A stretch of 64,000 nucleotides of DNA, taken from NCBI GenBank assembly GCA_020024215.1, contig JAHHUC010000003.1, positions 1 through 64,000 of the forward strand, written 5' to 3'. Below the pieces are notes generated by a model. It had not been told where the DNA came from. It was given only the letters and a program-made list of their open reading frames with translations, and did no database searches. The stretch comes from Oscillospiraceae bacterium. Its GTDB lineage: Bacteria; Bacillota; Clostridia; Oscillospirales; Ruminococcaceae. The position numbers and the translations under genes were made by a program. Each line of letters begins with the position of its first letter. Within the stretch, counting starts at the first letter, position 1. This document shows, in pieces, positions 26,135 to 33,644 of the stretch.

Positions 26135-26167
26135 TGCCGTTTAAAGCATAAAAGCAAATCTAAAAGC

Positions 26168-26230
26168 ATATGCACCCAATCTGTCATTTTTTCCCATTGA
26201 GAAGATGACAGACCGGGTGCATATTTTTTT
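26168..26230 (+). terminator. Long intrinsic terminator after the MATE operon
   Basis: A stem of about 23 bp (26168-26190 with 26202-26224, with one 2-base mismatch and a wobble) and an 11-base loop is followed by a run of T (26225-26230). Confidence 0.92.
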
Positions 26231-26249
26231 AAGCTTTTTGATTTTAAAA

Positions 26250-26963
26250 TCAGGAAAACAGAAAATCCTCATTAAAAATTTTATATTTTTTAAGTGAAAT
26301 AAAATCTGTGACAGAAAGGTTATTGTCCCTTCCGTTGGCGCATATGTTGAAAAGCTTTTCTGCCTCATGCTCCGAAATGGTTTTGTTCTGGTTAAAAAGG
26401 GCGCAGACAATATCCTTAAAAAGAGAAAAACGCTCCTCTTGCCCAAGGCTGTCGGCCTCTGAAAGTATGAGGGCGGCATTTTCTCCGTTGATGAGGCATC
26501 GTCCCTTTTTAAAAAGCAGCATACCGCATTTTGATATATCCCTTTCCAGTGTGAAATCACAGCTTCCAAAGGGCTTTAAAAGCCCTTTAAGCTCCTTTTC
26601 ATCCAATGTGAAAAACCTGCTTATCTCAAAGCCGAAGCTTCTGTTGAGGGCATTTTGACAATATTTGAGCCCTCCGTTTTTAAAAATTTCCTTTAAGGGC
26701 AGGCTTTCATTGTCATCCTCTGCTTGGCAAAGGGGGGAGAGGGGTGTCAGCTTTAAATTTTTAAAGCCAAGGCGCATATGGATAAAAACAAGCGGCTCCT
26801 CCTTTTTTTCTATCATCAGAAGTATTTCCCTATCCTTTGGTATTACAACATTTGTCTCTGCCTTCAGAACCTGCTGCTTAGGGCAAAGGCAAAAGCCCCA
26901 CGGCAGCAAAAACACCGTGAGGCTCAAAGCCATAGAGAGCATAAAGGGAACAAACCTTTTCAC
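26250..26963 (-). CDS. Secreted LytR-CpsA-Psr (LCP)-like protein, divergent
   Basis: 237 residues with an N-terminal signal anchor (about residues 5-30). The middle part (KEIFKNGGLKYCQNALNRSF, GFEISRFFTLDEKELKGLL, FGSCDFTLERDI) follows the LCP-domain pattern of a GG-x-n-LN helix, an F-x-x-x-x-L-x-x-L segment and a G-G-V/D-like turn. It is short and lacks several arginines expected of active LCP ligases, so it may be inactive or a distant relative. LCP enzymes attach polymers to peptidoglycan. It stands 54 bases after ychF on the same strand and may be co-transcribed with it. Confidence 0.55.
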   Translation of the reverse strand: MKRFVPFMLSMALSLTVFLLPWGFCLCPKQQVLKAETNVVIPKDREILLMIEKKEEPLVFIHMRLGFKNLKLTPLSPLCQAEDDNESLPLKEIFKNGGLKYCQNALNRSFGFEISRFFTLDEKELKGLLKPFGSCDFTLERDISKCGMLLFKKGRCLINGENAALILSEADSLGQEERFSLFKDIVCALFNQNKTISEHEAEKLFNICANGRDNNLSVTDFISLKKYKIFNEDFLFS

Positions 26964-27017
26964 AAAAAAATCTCCTCAAAATGGTATTTGTCCCATTATT
27001 GCCCCTTTTAAAAATTT

Positions 27018-28112
27018 TTATACATTGAATCTGAAAAGAACCACATCTCCGTCGTTGAAAACATAGTCCTTTCCCTCTGAGCGGTAAAGTCCCTTTTCCT
27101 TTGCCTTGGCTATGGAGCCGCACTGCTTGAGGTCATCAAAGGAGACTACCTCTGCCCTTATGAAGCCCCTTTCAAAATCGGAGTGGATTTTTCCTGCTGC
27201 CTGAGGTGCCTTTGTGCCCTTTTTTATGGTCCATGCCCTGACCTCCGGCTTTCCGGCTGTCAGATAGGAGATTAGCCCCAAAAGGTCATAGCTTGATTTG
27301 ATAAGCTTGTCAAGCCCCGATTTGCTCTCGCCCAAATCCTCCAAAAACATTGCCTTGTCCTCTTCTGAAAGCTCGGCAATTTCCTGCTCTATCTGTGCGC
27401 AGATGGGTATTACCTGGCTTTTTTCCTCTTGGGCAATAAGCTTGACCTCATTGTAGCCTGTGTTTTTATCTATGCCGTTTTTATAGTCCTTTTCGGACAT
27501 ATTTGCCGCATATATGACAGGCTTTGAGGAAATGAGCGAAAAGTCCTTAAGCATAAGCCTTTCCTCATCGGTGAAGGGGAAGCTTCTGGCGGATTTTCCC
27601 CCCTCAAGATGCTCATAAAGCCTTTTGAGAACATCCACCTCCGCAAGATATTTTTTATCTCCCTTTGCTGCCTTTTCCGCCCTGTCTATCCTTCTTTCGG
27701 TCATCTCCATATCGGAGAATATAAGCTCCATATCAATGGTTTCTATGTCCCTTCTTGCATTGATGGAGCCCTCCACATGGATTATCTCATTGTCCTCAAA
27801 GCATCTTACCACATGGACAATGGCATCCACCTCCCTTATATGGGAAAGGAATTTATTTCCTAAGCCCTCGCCCTTGGATGCGCCCTTTACAAGCCCTGCA
27901 ATATCTACAAATTCTATGACCGCAGGCGTAACCTTTTCCGGCCGGTAAAGCTCCTTCAAATAGTCCAGCCTTTCATCCGGAACAGACACCATACCCACAT
28001 TCGGCTCTATGGTGCAGAAGGGATAGTTGGCAGATTGCGCCCCTGCGTTGGTTATGGCATTGAACAAGGTGGATTTTCCCACATTGGGAAGTCCTACAAT
28101 TCCTAATTTCAT
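27018..28112 (-). CDS. ychF: Ribosome-binding ATPase YchF (Obg-like)
   Basis: A 364-residue universally conserved P-loop protein that binds ribosomes and prefers ATP over GTP. Motifs are GLPNVGKST (Walker A), DIAGLVKGASKGEG (switch/G3 region) and NMSEKD, which replaces the NKxD guanine motif. A C-terminal TGS domain (about residues 285-364) is present. The ATG at 28112 is chosen because GAGGAG precedes it and it gives the exact family length; an upstream extension of the frame would be unrelated to the family. A promoter on the minus strand lies at 28145-28173. Confidence 0.95.
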   Translation of the reverse strand: MKLGIVGLPNVGKSTLFNAITNAGAQSANYPFCTIEPNVGMVSVPDERLDYLKELYRPEKVTPAVIEFVDIAGLVKGASKGEGLGNKFLSHIREVDAIVHVVRCFEDNEIIHVEGSINARRDIETIDMELIFSDMEMTERRIDRAEKAAKGDKKYLAEVDVLKRLYEHLEGGKSARSFPFTDEERLMLKDFSLISSKPVIYAANMSEKDYKNGIDKNTGYNEVKLIAQEEKSQVIPICAQIEQEIAELSEEDKAMFLEDLGESKSGLDKLIKSSYDLLGLISYLTAGKPEVRAWTIKKGTKAPQAAGKIHSDFERGFIRAEVVSFDDLKQCGSIAKAKEKGLYRSEGKDYVFNDGDVVLFRFNV

Positions 28113-28144
28113 TAAAATTTCTCCTCTTGGCAAATTCTTTTTAG

Positions 28145-28173
28145 ATTCTACCACTTTATCTGCCTTTAGGCAA
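28145..28173 (-). promoter_or_regulatory. ychF promoter
   Basis: On the minus strand: TTGCCT (28168-28173), a 17-base spacer and TAGAAT (28145-28150) with an extended TG. It lies 33 bases before the ychF start. Confidence 0.65.
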
Positions 28174-28192
28174 TAGATAGGGGCTTTTTTGC

Positions 28193-28221
28193 TTGACATC
28201 CGGTGCTTAAAATAAGATAAT
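28193..28221 (+). promoter_or_regulatory. Promoter of the CoA-transferase gene
   Basis: TTGACA (28193-28198), a 17-base spacer and GATAAT (28216-28221). It stands back to back with the ychF promoter, 19 bases away. Confidence 0.75.
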
Positions 28222-28265
28222 GTTATTATTATAACAAACAAATTCAAAGTATTTGGAGGATAGTT

Positions 28266-29552
28266 ATGGATTGGGAAAAATATTATGAAACGCATAAAAT
28301 GAGCCTGAGGGATGCAATTTTAAGCCTGCCCTCTGATGCTGTTATGACAGCAGGACACGCCGGAAGTGAGCCCAGAGCGCTTTTGCAGGCTGTGTGTGAT
28401 TATAAGGAGCATTTTAAGGGAGCAAGGCTTTTTTCCATTGTTCTTATGGAGGAGGCCCCCTATTGCGCACCCTGTATGGAGGGGCATTTAAGATATGTCA
28501 CCATGTTCAATTCCGCCGGCAGCAGAAATGCCGTAAAGGAAAACAGAGCTGATTTTGTGCCTGTATATTATTCCGAAGTTCCTTCCTACATAAAGAATTA
28601 CTACAAGCCCAACGTGGTGCTTATCCAGGTTTCAAAGCCGGATATTCACGGCTATTGCTCAATGGGCTGCTGCTGCGACTTTCAGAGGGCAGCCATAGAC
28701 AGCGCCGATTTTGTGCTGGCGCAGGTAAATGAAAATCAGCCCTATGTCATGGGGGACAACTTTGTCCATGTGACCGAAATTACACACATTGTAGAGGAAA
28801 ACAGACCTCTTCCCGTTTTGGGTGCTGCCAAAATAGGGGATGTGGAAAGGGCAATCGGAAAAAACTGCGCCGCGCTTATAAATGACGGAGACACACTCCA
28901 GCTGGGAATAGGAGCCATTCCCGACGCTGTTTTGCTCTCCTTGAAGGATAAGAAGGATCTGGGAATACATTCCGAAATGTTTTCTGACGGCGTTGCAGAG
29001 CTTATAGATGCAGGCGTTGTTACCAACAGGAGAAAGAACATTGATACCGGAATGTCGGTTGCCACATTTCTTATGGGAAGCCAAAAGCTTTACAGCTATA
29101 TAAACAACAACCCCTCTGTTGCGATGCACCCGGTTGATTATACCAACAATCCTCTCATAGCCTGCAAAAATGACAATCTCATCGCCATAAATTCATGCAT
29201 ACAGGTGGATTTGACAGGTCAGGTGACAGCCGAAACCATAGGTACTGCACAGTTTTCAGGTGCAGGCGGTCAGGTGGATTTTGTAAGAGGAGCCAATTTA
29301 AGCCAAGGCGGAAAGGCTGTTATCGCAATTCCATCCACAGCATCACACGGCAGAATTTCCAGAATTGCACCTGTCATGGACTTAGGAAGCGCAGTGACCA
29401 CCTCAAGATATGAGGTGGACTATATTGTTACAGAATACGGCGCTGCCTCCTTGAAGGGCAGGACGCTCAACGAAAGAGCAGAGGCCCTTATAGCCATAGC
29501 ACACCCGGATTTCAGAGAGAGCCTGAGACAGCAGTGGCTAAAGCGCTTTTAA
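28266..29552 (+). CDS. Acetyl-CoA hydrolase/transferase family CoA-transferase (4-hydroxybutyrate / butyryl-CoA:acetate type)
   Basis: A 428-residue family I CoA-transferase that moves coenzyme A between short-chain acids, for example acetate and butyrate or 4-hydroxybutyrate, in fermentation. The catalytic glutamate is expected in HSEMFSDG. Glycine-rich oxyanion segments are GIGAIPD and SGAGGQVDFVRGA. The C-terminal part TEYGAASLKGRTLNERAEAL is typical. TTTGGAGG precedes the ATG. The exact acid pair cannot be decided from sequence reading; Clostridia use close relatives for butyrate production. Its own consensus promoter suggests steady expression. Confidence 0.88.
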   Translation: MDWEKYYETHKMSLRDAILSLPSDAVMTAGHAGSEPRALLQAVCDYKEHFKGARLFSIVLMEEAPYCAPCMEGHLRYVTMFNSAGSRNAVKENRADFVPVYYSEVPSYIKNYYKPNVVLIQVSKPDIHGYCSMGCCCDFQRAAIDSADFVLAQVNENQPYVMGDNFVHVTEITHIVEENRPLPVLGAAKIGDVERAIGKNCAALINDGDTLQLGIGAIPDAVLLSLKDKKDLGIHSEMFSDGVAELIDAGVVTNRRKNIDTGMSVATFLMGSQKLYSYINNNPSVAMHPVDYTNNPLIACKNDNLIAINSCIQVDLTGQVTAETIGTAQFSGAGGQVDFVRGANLSQGGKAVIAIPSTASHGRISRIAPVMDLGSAVTTSRYEVDYIVTEYGAASLKGRTLNERAEALIAIAHPDFRESLRQQWLKRF

Positions 29553-29625
29553 GCTTAAAAAAAGCTTAAGTCATTTGATATGACAGCCAATCTGAAAACA
29601 AAGCAAAAAGAGGACGCATTAAGTG

Positions 29626-29670
29626 ATATGCACCCCAAAAGTCAGACACTTTTGGAGGTGCATATTTTTT
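29626..29670 (+). terminator. Terminator formed by the IS left end
   Basis: ATATGCACCCCAAAAGT (29626-29642) pairs with ACTTTTGGAGGTGCATAT (29648-29665) with a single bulged base and a 5-base loop, followed by six T. It lies 74 bases after the CoA-transferase stop codon and probably ends that transcript. Confidence 0.75.
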
Positions 29671-29705
29671 ATGGGAAAAGCAGGAGGGAAAATAAAGCTT
29701 ATATT

Positions 29706-29966
29706 GCAGAATACCAACGCTTGTTATCCGGGCACAATATTGCTCAAGGTATGTCACGAAAAGGAAATTGTATGGATAGCGGTGCTGTGGAAAACTTTTT
29801 CAGAAGACTTAAAGTTAAAATGTTTTACGGCGAAAAATTTGAAAGTGTCAACACTTTCATTGATAAACTTATAGAATATATTTATTACTACAACAATGAA
29901 AGGATTTCTACAAAATTAAAAGGAATGAGCCCGGTACAGTACCGAACTCATTCACTTTCAATTTAA
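29706..29966 (+). pseudogene. IS3 transposase OrfB, C-terminal remnant
   Basis: About 87 residues match the end of the IS3/IS150 integrase core: a YQRLLSGHNIAQGMSRKGNC segment, the GAVENFF segment with the catalytic Glu of the DDE triad, and the terminal YYNNERISTKLKGMSPVQY block. The two catalytic Asp regions and all of OrfA beyond its first residues are missing, so the product cannot be active. The frame stays open upstream to 29580, but only through flanking and left-end DNA. Confidence 0.9.
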
Positions 29967-30033
29967 TATTTTTTTGTCTAAACTTTTGCGGTCATTTCAA
30001 AGAGGTGTTCTCTTTTAAAATGTTTTAAGGCCC

Positions 30034-31059
30034 TTATCTGTCAACAATCTTTTTTATTTCGTAAGCCTTGAGGGCTTTTTCATCAAACACAAGGTTTATC
30101 TCCTCACTTTTTTTGAGAAGATAATCGGAAAAGTCCTTGCTCTTCATTTCAAATATGAGATTGCTGCCCAATTCGTCTGCAAAATTGTTCTCCAAAACAT
30201 CAAAAACCATATAGATATATGTGGATGCCTCCGCCTCATAGATAAAGGGCTTGTTCATCTCCTTTTTGTCACCTGAGAAAAGAGAAACTGTAAAATCCGG
30301 TGCAAAGCGGAAATCGTCCTTTGTTATGAGCGTGGAATATTTTTTTGCATCATCCTGCTCGGGAACTGCTGTCCCCTTTTTCTCATTTACAGACTTAAAT
30401 ACCTCTGTGAAGGATTTTTCATTCTTCTCAATAGCTGAAAAAAGCTCCTTTGCTTCCTTCTTTGCCTTTTCCTTCTCCTCGCCCTCTAAGGGATTGCCCT
30501 CATCATCTGTCAAAGGAATGTCGATGATTGCTGCCCTGCGGTAGGTATCTGTGAGATATTTTTCCTTTTCCTCCTTTGTGACAGCCATTTCTCCGCCCTC
30601 GGAGTAAAGCTTTTCCATAAGCTTATAATAGAGGGAATTGTTGACAGCTGTTTTTTCAACCGAGGTTTGAGCTATGCCCTTTTTGGAATAAAGCTCCTTG
30701 CTGTAATTATAGCTTTTGTCGGCGCTTTGTGCTATATCTTCCATCTCACCTTCAGAAAGTGTGATGCCAAGCCTTGCACATTCGCTTTCAACAGCTGCAT
30801 ATTTTTTCATTGCATCAAGAGAATCCTCCTTTATTGCATCCTCCAAGGTTTTATCCTCGGAAACCTTAAAGGAGAGGTCGGCAGTTCCTGTATAGCTCAT
30901 AAACTGGCTGTACTGGCTGTATTGGTTGTAAATATAAACTCCTGCGGGAATTTCTCCGGAATCAAACGAGGCGACAGAGGCAGGCTTGCTTGTGCAGCCT
31001 GCAAGTGAAACGGCAAGAACCGATAAAGCCAGAAGGGCTGATGAAGTTCTTTTTGACAT
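30034..31059 (-). CDS. Lipoprotein with PrsA/SurA-like N-terminal region
   Basis: 341 residues with a lipoprotein signal ending in LAVSLAGC, so it should be anchored on the outer membrane face. The alpha-helical pattern (LDAMKKYAAVESECARLGITLS, then EGEMEDI, and a later YLTDTYRRAAIIDIPL) resembles the SurA/PrsA chaperone N-domain of Clostridia. No clear parvulin (PpiC) catalytic domain is visible, so isomerase activity is doubtful. The ATG at 31059 is used because AAGGAGG lies 11 bases upstream and it starts the signal peptide; a longer upstream frame is not needed. It has its own promoter at 31143-31171. Confidence 0.7.
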   Translation of the reverse strand: MSKRTSSALLALSVLAVSLAGCTSKPASVASFDSGEIPAGVYIYNQYSQYSQFMSYTGTADLSFKVSEDKTLEDAIKEDSLDAMKKYAAVESECARLGITLSEGEMEDIAQSADKSYNYSKELYSKKGIAQTSVEKTAVNNSLYYKLMEKLYSEGGEMAVTKEEKEKYLTDTYRRAAIIDIPLTDDEGNPLEGEEKEKAKKEAKELFSAIEKNEKSFTEVFKSVNEKKGTAVPEQDDAKKYSTLITKDDFRFAPDFTVSLFSGDKKEMNKPFIYEAEASTYIYMVFDVLENNFADELGSNLIFEMKSKDFSDYLLKKSEEINLVFDEKALKAYEIKKIVDR

Positions 31060-31142
31060 AATTTTGTTATCCTCCTTAAATTGGGCAGATATTTCTTTTT
31101 GACAATGCCCGAAAAGCAGCATAAGGTCAGGCTGCGTCAGTT

Positions 31143-31171
31143 ATTATAACCTATAAGGGCAGCAAAGTCCA
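31143..31171 (-). promoter_or_regulatory. Promoter of the PrsA-like lipoprotein gene
   Basis: On the minus strand: TGGACT (31166-31171), a 17-base spacer and a perfect TATAAT (31143-31148). The -35 resembles those of the two exported-protein genes at 3698 and 5662. Confidence 0.65.
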
Positions 31172-31198
31172 CAATAATTGAAAATTTGCCGGATTTTG

Positions 31199-31224
31199 AA
31201 AAAAGCCGCACCCAACGGTGCGGC
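31199..31224 (-). terminator. Intrinsic terminator after rpmB
   Basis: GCCGCACC and GGTGCGGC (31205-31212 with 31217-31224) form an 8-bp stem with a 4-base loop. On the minus strand it is followed by six T. Confidence 0.93.
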
Positions 31225-31240
31225 AGATTTAGTGAAAGAC

Positions 31241-31429
31241 TTAGAGAGCTCTTTCAACCTTGCCCGAGCGCAGGCAGCGGGTGCAGGCGTGGATATGACA
31301 GGGTTTTCCGTCAACAATAGCCTTGACACGCTTTACGTTGGGTTTTACAGGGCGGTTTGATCTTCTGTGAGAGTGGGAAACCTTAATACTGAAGGTCACA
31401 CCTTTACCGCAAATATCACACTTAGCCAT
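31241..31429 (-). CDS. rpmB: 50S ribosomal protein L28
   Basis: 62 residues of the large-subunit protein L28. The N-terminal MAKCDICGKG and the C-terminal CTRCLRSGKVERAL give two CxxC pairs, the zinc-binding (C+) form. The core SHSHRRSNRPVKPNVKRV is typical. The ATG at 31429 is preferred over an in-frame GTG at 31438, because AAGGAGG (31438-31444) is its ribosome binding site, 8 bases upstream. It is transcribed alone, with a promoter, a structured leader and a strong terminator. Confidence 0.97.
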   Translation of the reverse strand: MAKCDICGKGVTFSIKVSHSHRRSNRPVKPNVKRVKAIVDGKPCHIHACTRCLRSGKVERAL

Positions 31430-31457
31430 GAATTGCACCTCCTTAAAATGCTTAGAT

Positions 31458-31504
31458 TACTGTGCTCTCTATTTAAAACGCTGTTTAGAGCATTATTCAC
31501 AGTA
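31458..31504 (-). other. Structured rpmB leader
   Basis: TACTGT (31458-31463) pairs with ACAGTA (31499-31504), and GCTCT (31464-31468) with AGAGC (31487-31491), with a bulge on one side. In the rpmB mRNA this two-step hairpin would start only a few bases from the expected 5' end and lie before the ribosome binding site. It may be a ribosomal-protein autoregulatory leader. Confidence 0.4.
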
Positions 31505-31514
31505 CAACATTAAC

Positions 31515-31543
31515 ATACTATCAGATGTTTTGCCAAAAAGCAA
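31515..31543 (-). promoter_or_regulatory. rpmB promoter
   Basis: On the minus strand: TTGCTT (31538-31543), a 17-base spacer and TAGTAT (31515-31520), with TG one base before the -10. Confidence 0.55.
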
Positions 31544-31614
31544 GAGTTTTTTCTCATCTTTTTAAATTTATTTTTAAACTTTAAAAAGATTGTGTTAATA
31601 TGATATCCCTTAAG

Positions 31615-31643
31615 TTGATTTTTGTCAATTATGAATGTATAAT
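31615..31643 (+). promoter_or_regulatory. Promoter of the M50-scpAB operon
   Basis: TTGATT (31615-31620), a 17-base spacer and a perfect TATAAT (31638-31643), 55 bases before the first ATG. Confidence 0.65.
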
Positions 31644-31698
31644 ATATGCTGACAAACTGTCTGTTGAGGACACATTTTACGATTGAAGGAGTTATTGA

Positions 31699-32358
31699 AT
31701 GTTCAGATTATCAATGCCAATAATTGTGGCAAGACTTATCGTTTTGTTCACCGCCATTCCCATACATGAATATGCCCATGCCTATGCGGCAGAGAAGATG
31801 GGAGATCCCACTGCCAAATACAGAAAAAGGCTTACATTGAATCCTTTTGAGCATATGGATATAGTGGGCGCCCTCATGCTTTTGTTCTTCGGCTTCGGCT
31901 TTGCAAAGGCAGTGCCTGTGAACACGCTGAATTTCAGGGATCAGAAAAAAGGCATCATCGTGACAAGTCTGGCAGGACCTCTTTCAAATGTTATCCTGGC
32001 AGCTGTGTGCATGCTTGCCTATAAGATTCTGCTTTTGTCATATGCTGTTGTGCCCCTTGGGCTTTTGAGCATTGTCATCTCCATACTCGGCTTTATGGTT
32101 TCTACAAACCTCTCGCTGGCTGTTTTCAACCTTTTGCCGATTCCGCCCCTTGACGGCTGGAACGTGCTGTGCCAGTTCATACCTGACAGAATCTATTGGA
32201 AGATAGCCTCCTATCAGAGGGAGATGGTCTTTGGAATACTCATTCTGGTGGCTCTTGGCGTTTTTGACATTCCCATAAGCTTTATTTCCGGAATACTTTA
32301 CTTTATTATCGACAAGCTCACATTCTTTGTGGACTTTTTAGGGATATTCATACTGTGA
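31699..32358 (+). CDS. Site-2-protease-type membrane peptidase (M50 family)
   Basis: A 219-residue integral membrane zinc protease of the short YwhC-like group. The zinc motif HEYAH is at residues 23-27 in the first helix, and the third ligand region NLLPIPPLDGWN lies at about 145-157. Four to five hydrophobic segments are present. Substrates of this group are unknown. The stop codon overlaps the scpA start (TGATG), so it is the first gene of the scpAB operon, an arrangement common in Clostridia. Confidence 0.9.
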   Translation: MFRLSMPIIVARLIVLFTAIPIHEYAHAYAAEKMGDPTAKYRKRLTLNPFEHMDIVGALMLLFFGFGFAKAVPVNTLNFRDQKKGIIVTSLAGPLSNVILAAVCMLAYKILLLSYAVVPLGLLSIVISILGFMVSTNLSLAVFNLLPIPPLDGWNVLCQFIPDRIYWKIASYQREMVFGILILVALGVFDIPISFISGILYFIIDKLTFFVDFLGIFIL

Positions 32359-33077
32359 TGGAAAGACCCAGATTCAAGCTCAGCGAATTTGAAGGCCCCT
32401 TGGACCTGCTTTTATACCTTATATCAAAGCACAAGCTGAATATCATGGATATAAGCATCTTCCAGCTTTTAGAGCAGTATATGGATTTTATAAAGAAATC
32501 CCAAGAGGATGACCTGGATGTAAAATCCGAATTTCTGGAGATGGCATCAAGGCTGCTTTATATAAAGACCGTCAGCATGCTGCCAAGGCGTGAAAAAGAG
32601 GCGCAGGAATTAAAAAGCGCACTTGAGGTGGAGCTTATGGAGCTGAGCCTTTGCAAAAAGGCAGCAGCCCGGCTTGAAAATATGGCAAGGGACAATGTTG
32701 TGTTTGTGAGAGAGCAGGCAAGGCTTGAGGAAAAAACACCCTACACTCTTTTGCACGACAAAAGGCTTTTGAAAGAGGCGATAAAGCTTTCAAGGGGAAG
32801 GCTTATAAGAAAAAGCCCCTTGAAAGAGGAAAGCTTTTCACCGATAGTAAAAAAGAGGATTGTTTCAATAGAGAGCAGGATAATCTTCCTGCTGGGAATA
32901 TTCTATAAGCAGGAGACTCTCTCCTTTGATGAAATATTTCTTGAAAGCGTGGATAAAAGCGAGGTTATAGCCACCTTTCTTGCGCTTTTGGAGCTTATAA
33001 GGCTGGGCAGAGTAGAGCTTTCAGCTGATGAAAGGCAGCTTTTTTTTGTAAAGAGCAGCAGCAATTTGGGAGCATAA
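32358..33077 (+). CDS. scpA: Segregation and condensation protein A (kleisin)
   Basis: The 239-residue kleisin subunit of the SMC-ScpA-ScpB condensin, needed for chromosome compaction and segregation. The hallmark start FKLSEFEGPLDLLLYLI is complete, and a C-terminal winged helix (about residues 165-235) should contact the SMC head. The ATG at 32358 overlaps the preceding stop codon by one base; a GTG one codon earlier is also possible. scpB follows. Confidence 0.95.
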   Translation: MERPRFKLSEFEGPLDLLLYLISKHKLNIMDISIFQLLEQYMDFIKKSQEDDLDVKSEFLEMASRLLYIKTVSMLPRREKEAQELKSALEVELMELSLCKKAAARLENMARDNVVFVREQARLEEKTPYTLLHDKRLLKEAIKLSRGRLIRKSPLKEESFSPIVKKRIVSIESRIIFLLGIFYKQETLSFDEIFLESVDKSEVIATFLALLELIRLGRVELSADERQLFFVKSSSNLGA

Positions 33078-33098
33078 TGCTTTAAGGAAGTGATTGTC

Positions 33099-33644
33099 TT
33101 GTTATCCGACAGCAGCGAAAAAACCCTTTTGGCGCTTTTGTTTGCCTCAGGGGAGAGCGTTTCAATTAAAAAAATTGCAGAGGCGATGGAGATAGATGAA
33201 AGCCTTGCCTTAAAAACTGCCGACAGGCTTAAAAAAAGGCTGGAGGAGGAAAATTTCCCCCTTAAAATTTTAAGGCTTGAGGACAGCTTTCAGCTGTGCA
33301 CAGACAAAAGCTATTCCCGGCAGATAGGAAGGCTTTTAAGCAGCAGAAAAAACAGCCCGTTAAGCCCGGCTGCGCTGGAGGTGCTGGCTGCGGTTGCATA
33401 CAACCAGCCGGTCACAAGGGCATATATAGAGCAGGTAAGAGGTGTGGATTCATCAAAAATATTAACCTCCTTGGTCGATAAGGAGCTTTTATGCGAAGCC
33501 GGCAGGCTGGATCTTCCGGGAAAGCCCATCGCCTATAAGACCACACCGGATTTTTTAAGAATTTTCGGGCTGGAAAGCCTCAAGGAGCTTCCTTTGATTG
33601 ATGAGGAGCAAAAGAGCTTAAAAGAGGCCGGTGAAGAGAGTTGA
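33099..33644 (+). CDS. scpB: Segregation and condensation protein B
   Basis: ScpB dimers bind ScpA and stabilise the SMC condensin. Two winged-helix domains are visible (about residues 5-75 and 90-165). The second contains the hallmark LSPAALEVLAAVAYNQPVTR and YIEQVRGVDSS. The TTG at 33099 is chosen because AAGGAAG (33084-33090) lies 8 bases before it; the in-frame GTG at 33090 overlaps that site. This gives 181 residues, normal for the family. Confidence 0.95.
   Translation: MLSDSSEKTLLALLFASGESVSIKKIAEAMEIDESLALKTADRLKKRLEEENFPLKILRLEDSFQLCTDKSYSRQIGRLLSSRKNSPLSPAALEVLAAVAYNQPVTRAYIEQVRGVDSSKILTSLVDKELLCEAGRLDLPGKPIAYKTTPDFLRIFGLESLKELPLIDEEQKSLKEAGEES

Larger units (their letters stand above)
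29624..29999 (+). mobile_element. Internally deleted IS3-family element (376 bp) with 3-bp target duplication
   Basis: The ends are imperfect inverted repeats of about 25 bases. The left starts TGATATGCACCCCAAAAGT; the right, read inward on the other strand, starts TGAAATGACCGCAAAAGT. Both continue to AGACA. The flanks AAG (29621-29623) and AAG (30000-30002) form a 3-bp direct repeat, the size IS3 elements make. Only the left tip and the last third of the OrfB transposase remain. A second left-end-like sequence (TGATATGACAGCC, 29576) gives no matching duplication and is considered less likely as the true end. Confidence 0.8.

Noticed and set aside
28112..28295. Longer N-terminus of ychF starting at 28295
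   Set aside because: The extra 61 residues are unlike the family. They overlap both promoters, and a good ribosome binding site sits before the ATG at 28112.
29576..29600. Alternative left end of the IS element
   Set aside because: It resembles the right end (about 17 of 25 positions), but gives no matching target duplication. The end at 29624 does, with AAG on both sides.
29623..29874. 83-codon frame in the IS remnant
   Set aside because: It spans the left terminal repeat and a different frame from the transposase match. Its sequence does not resemble OrfA beyond a few residues.
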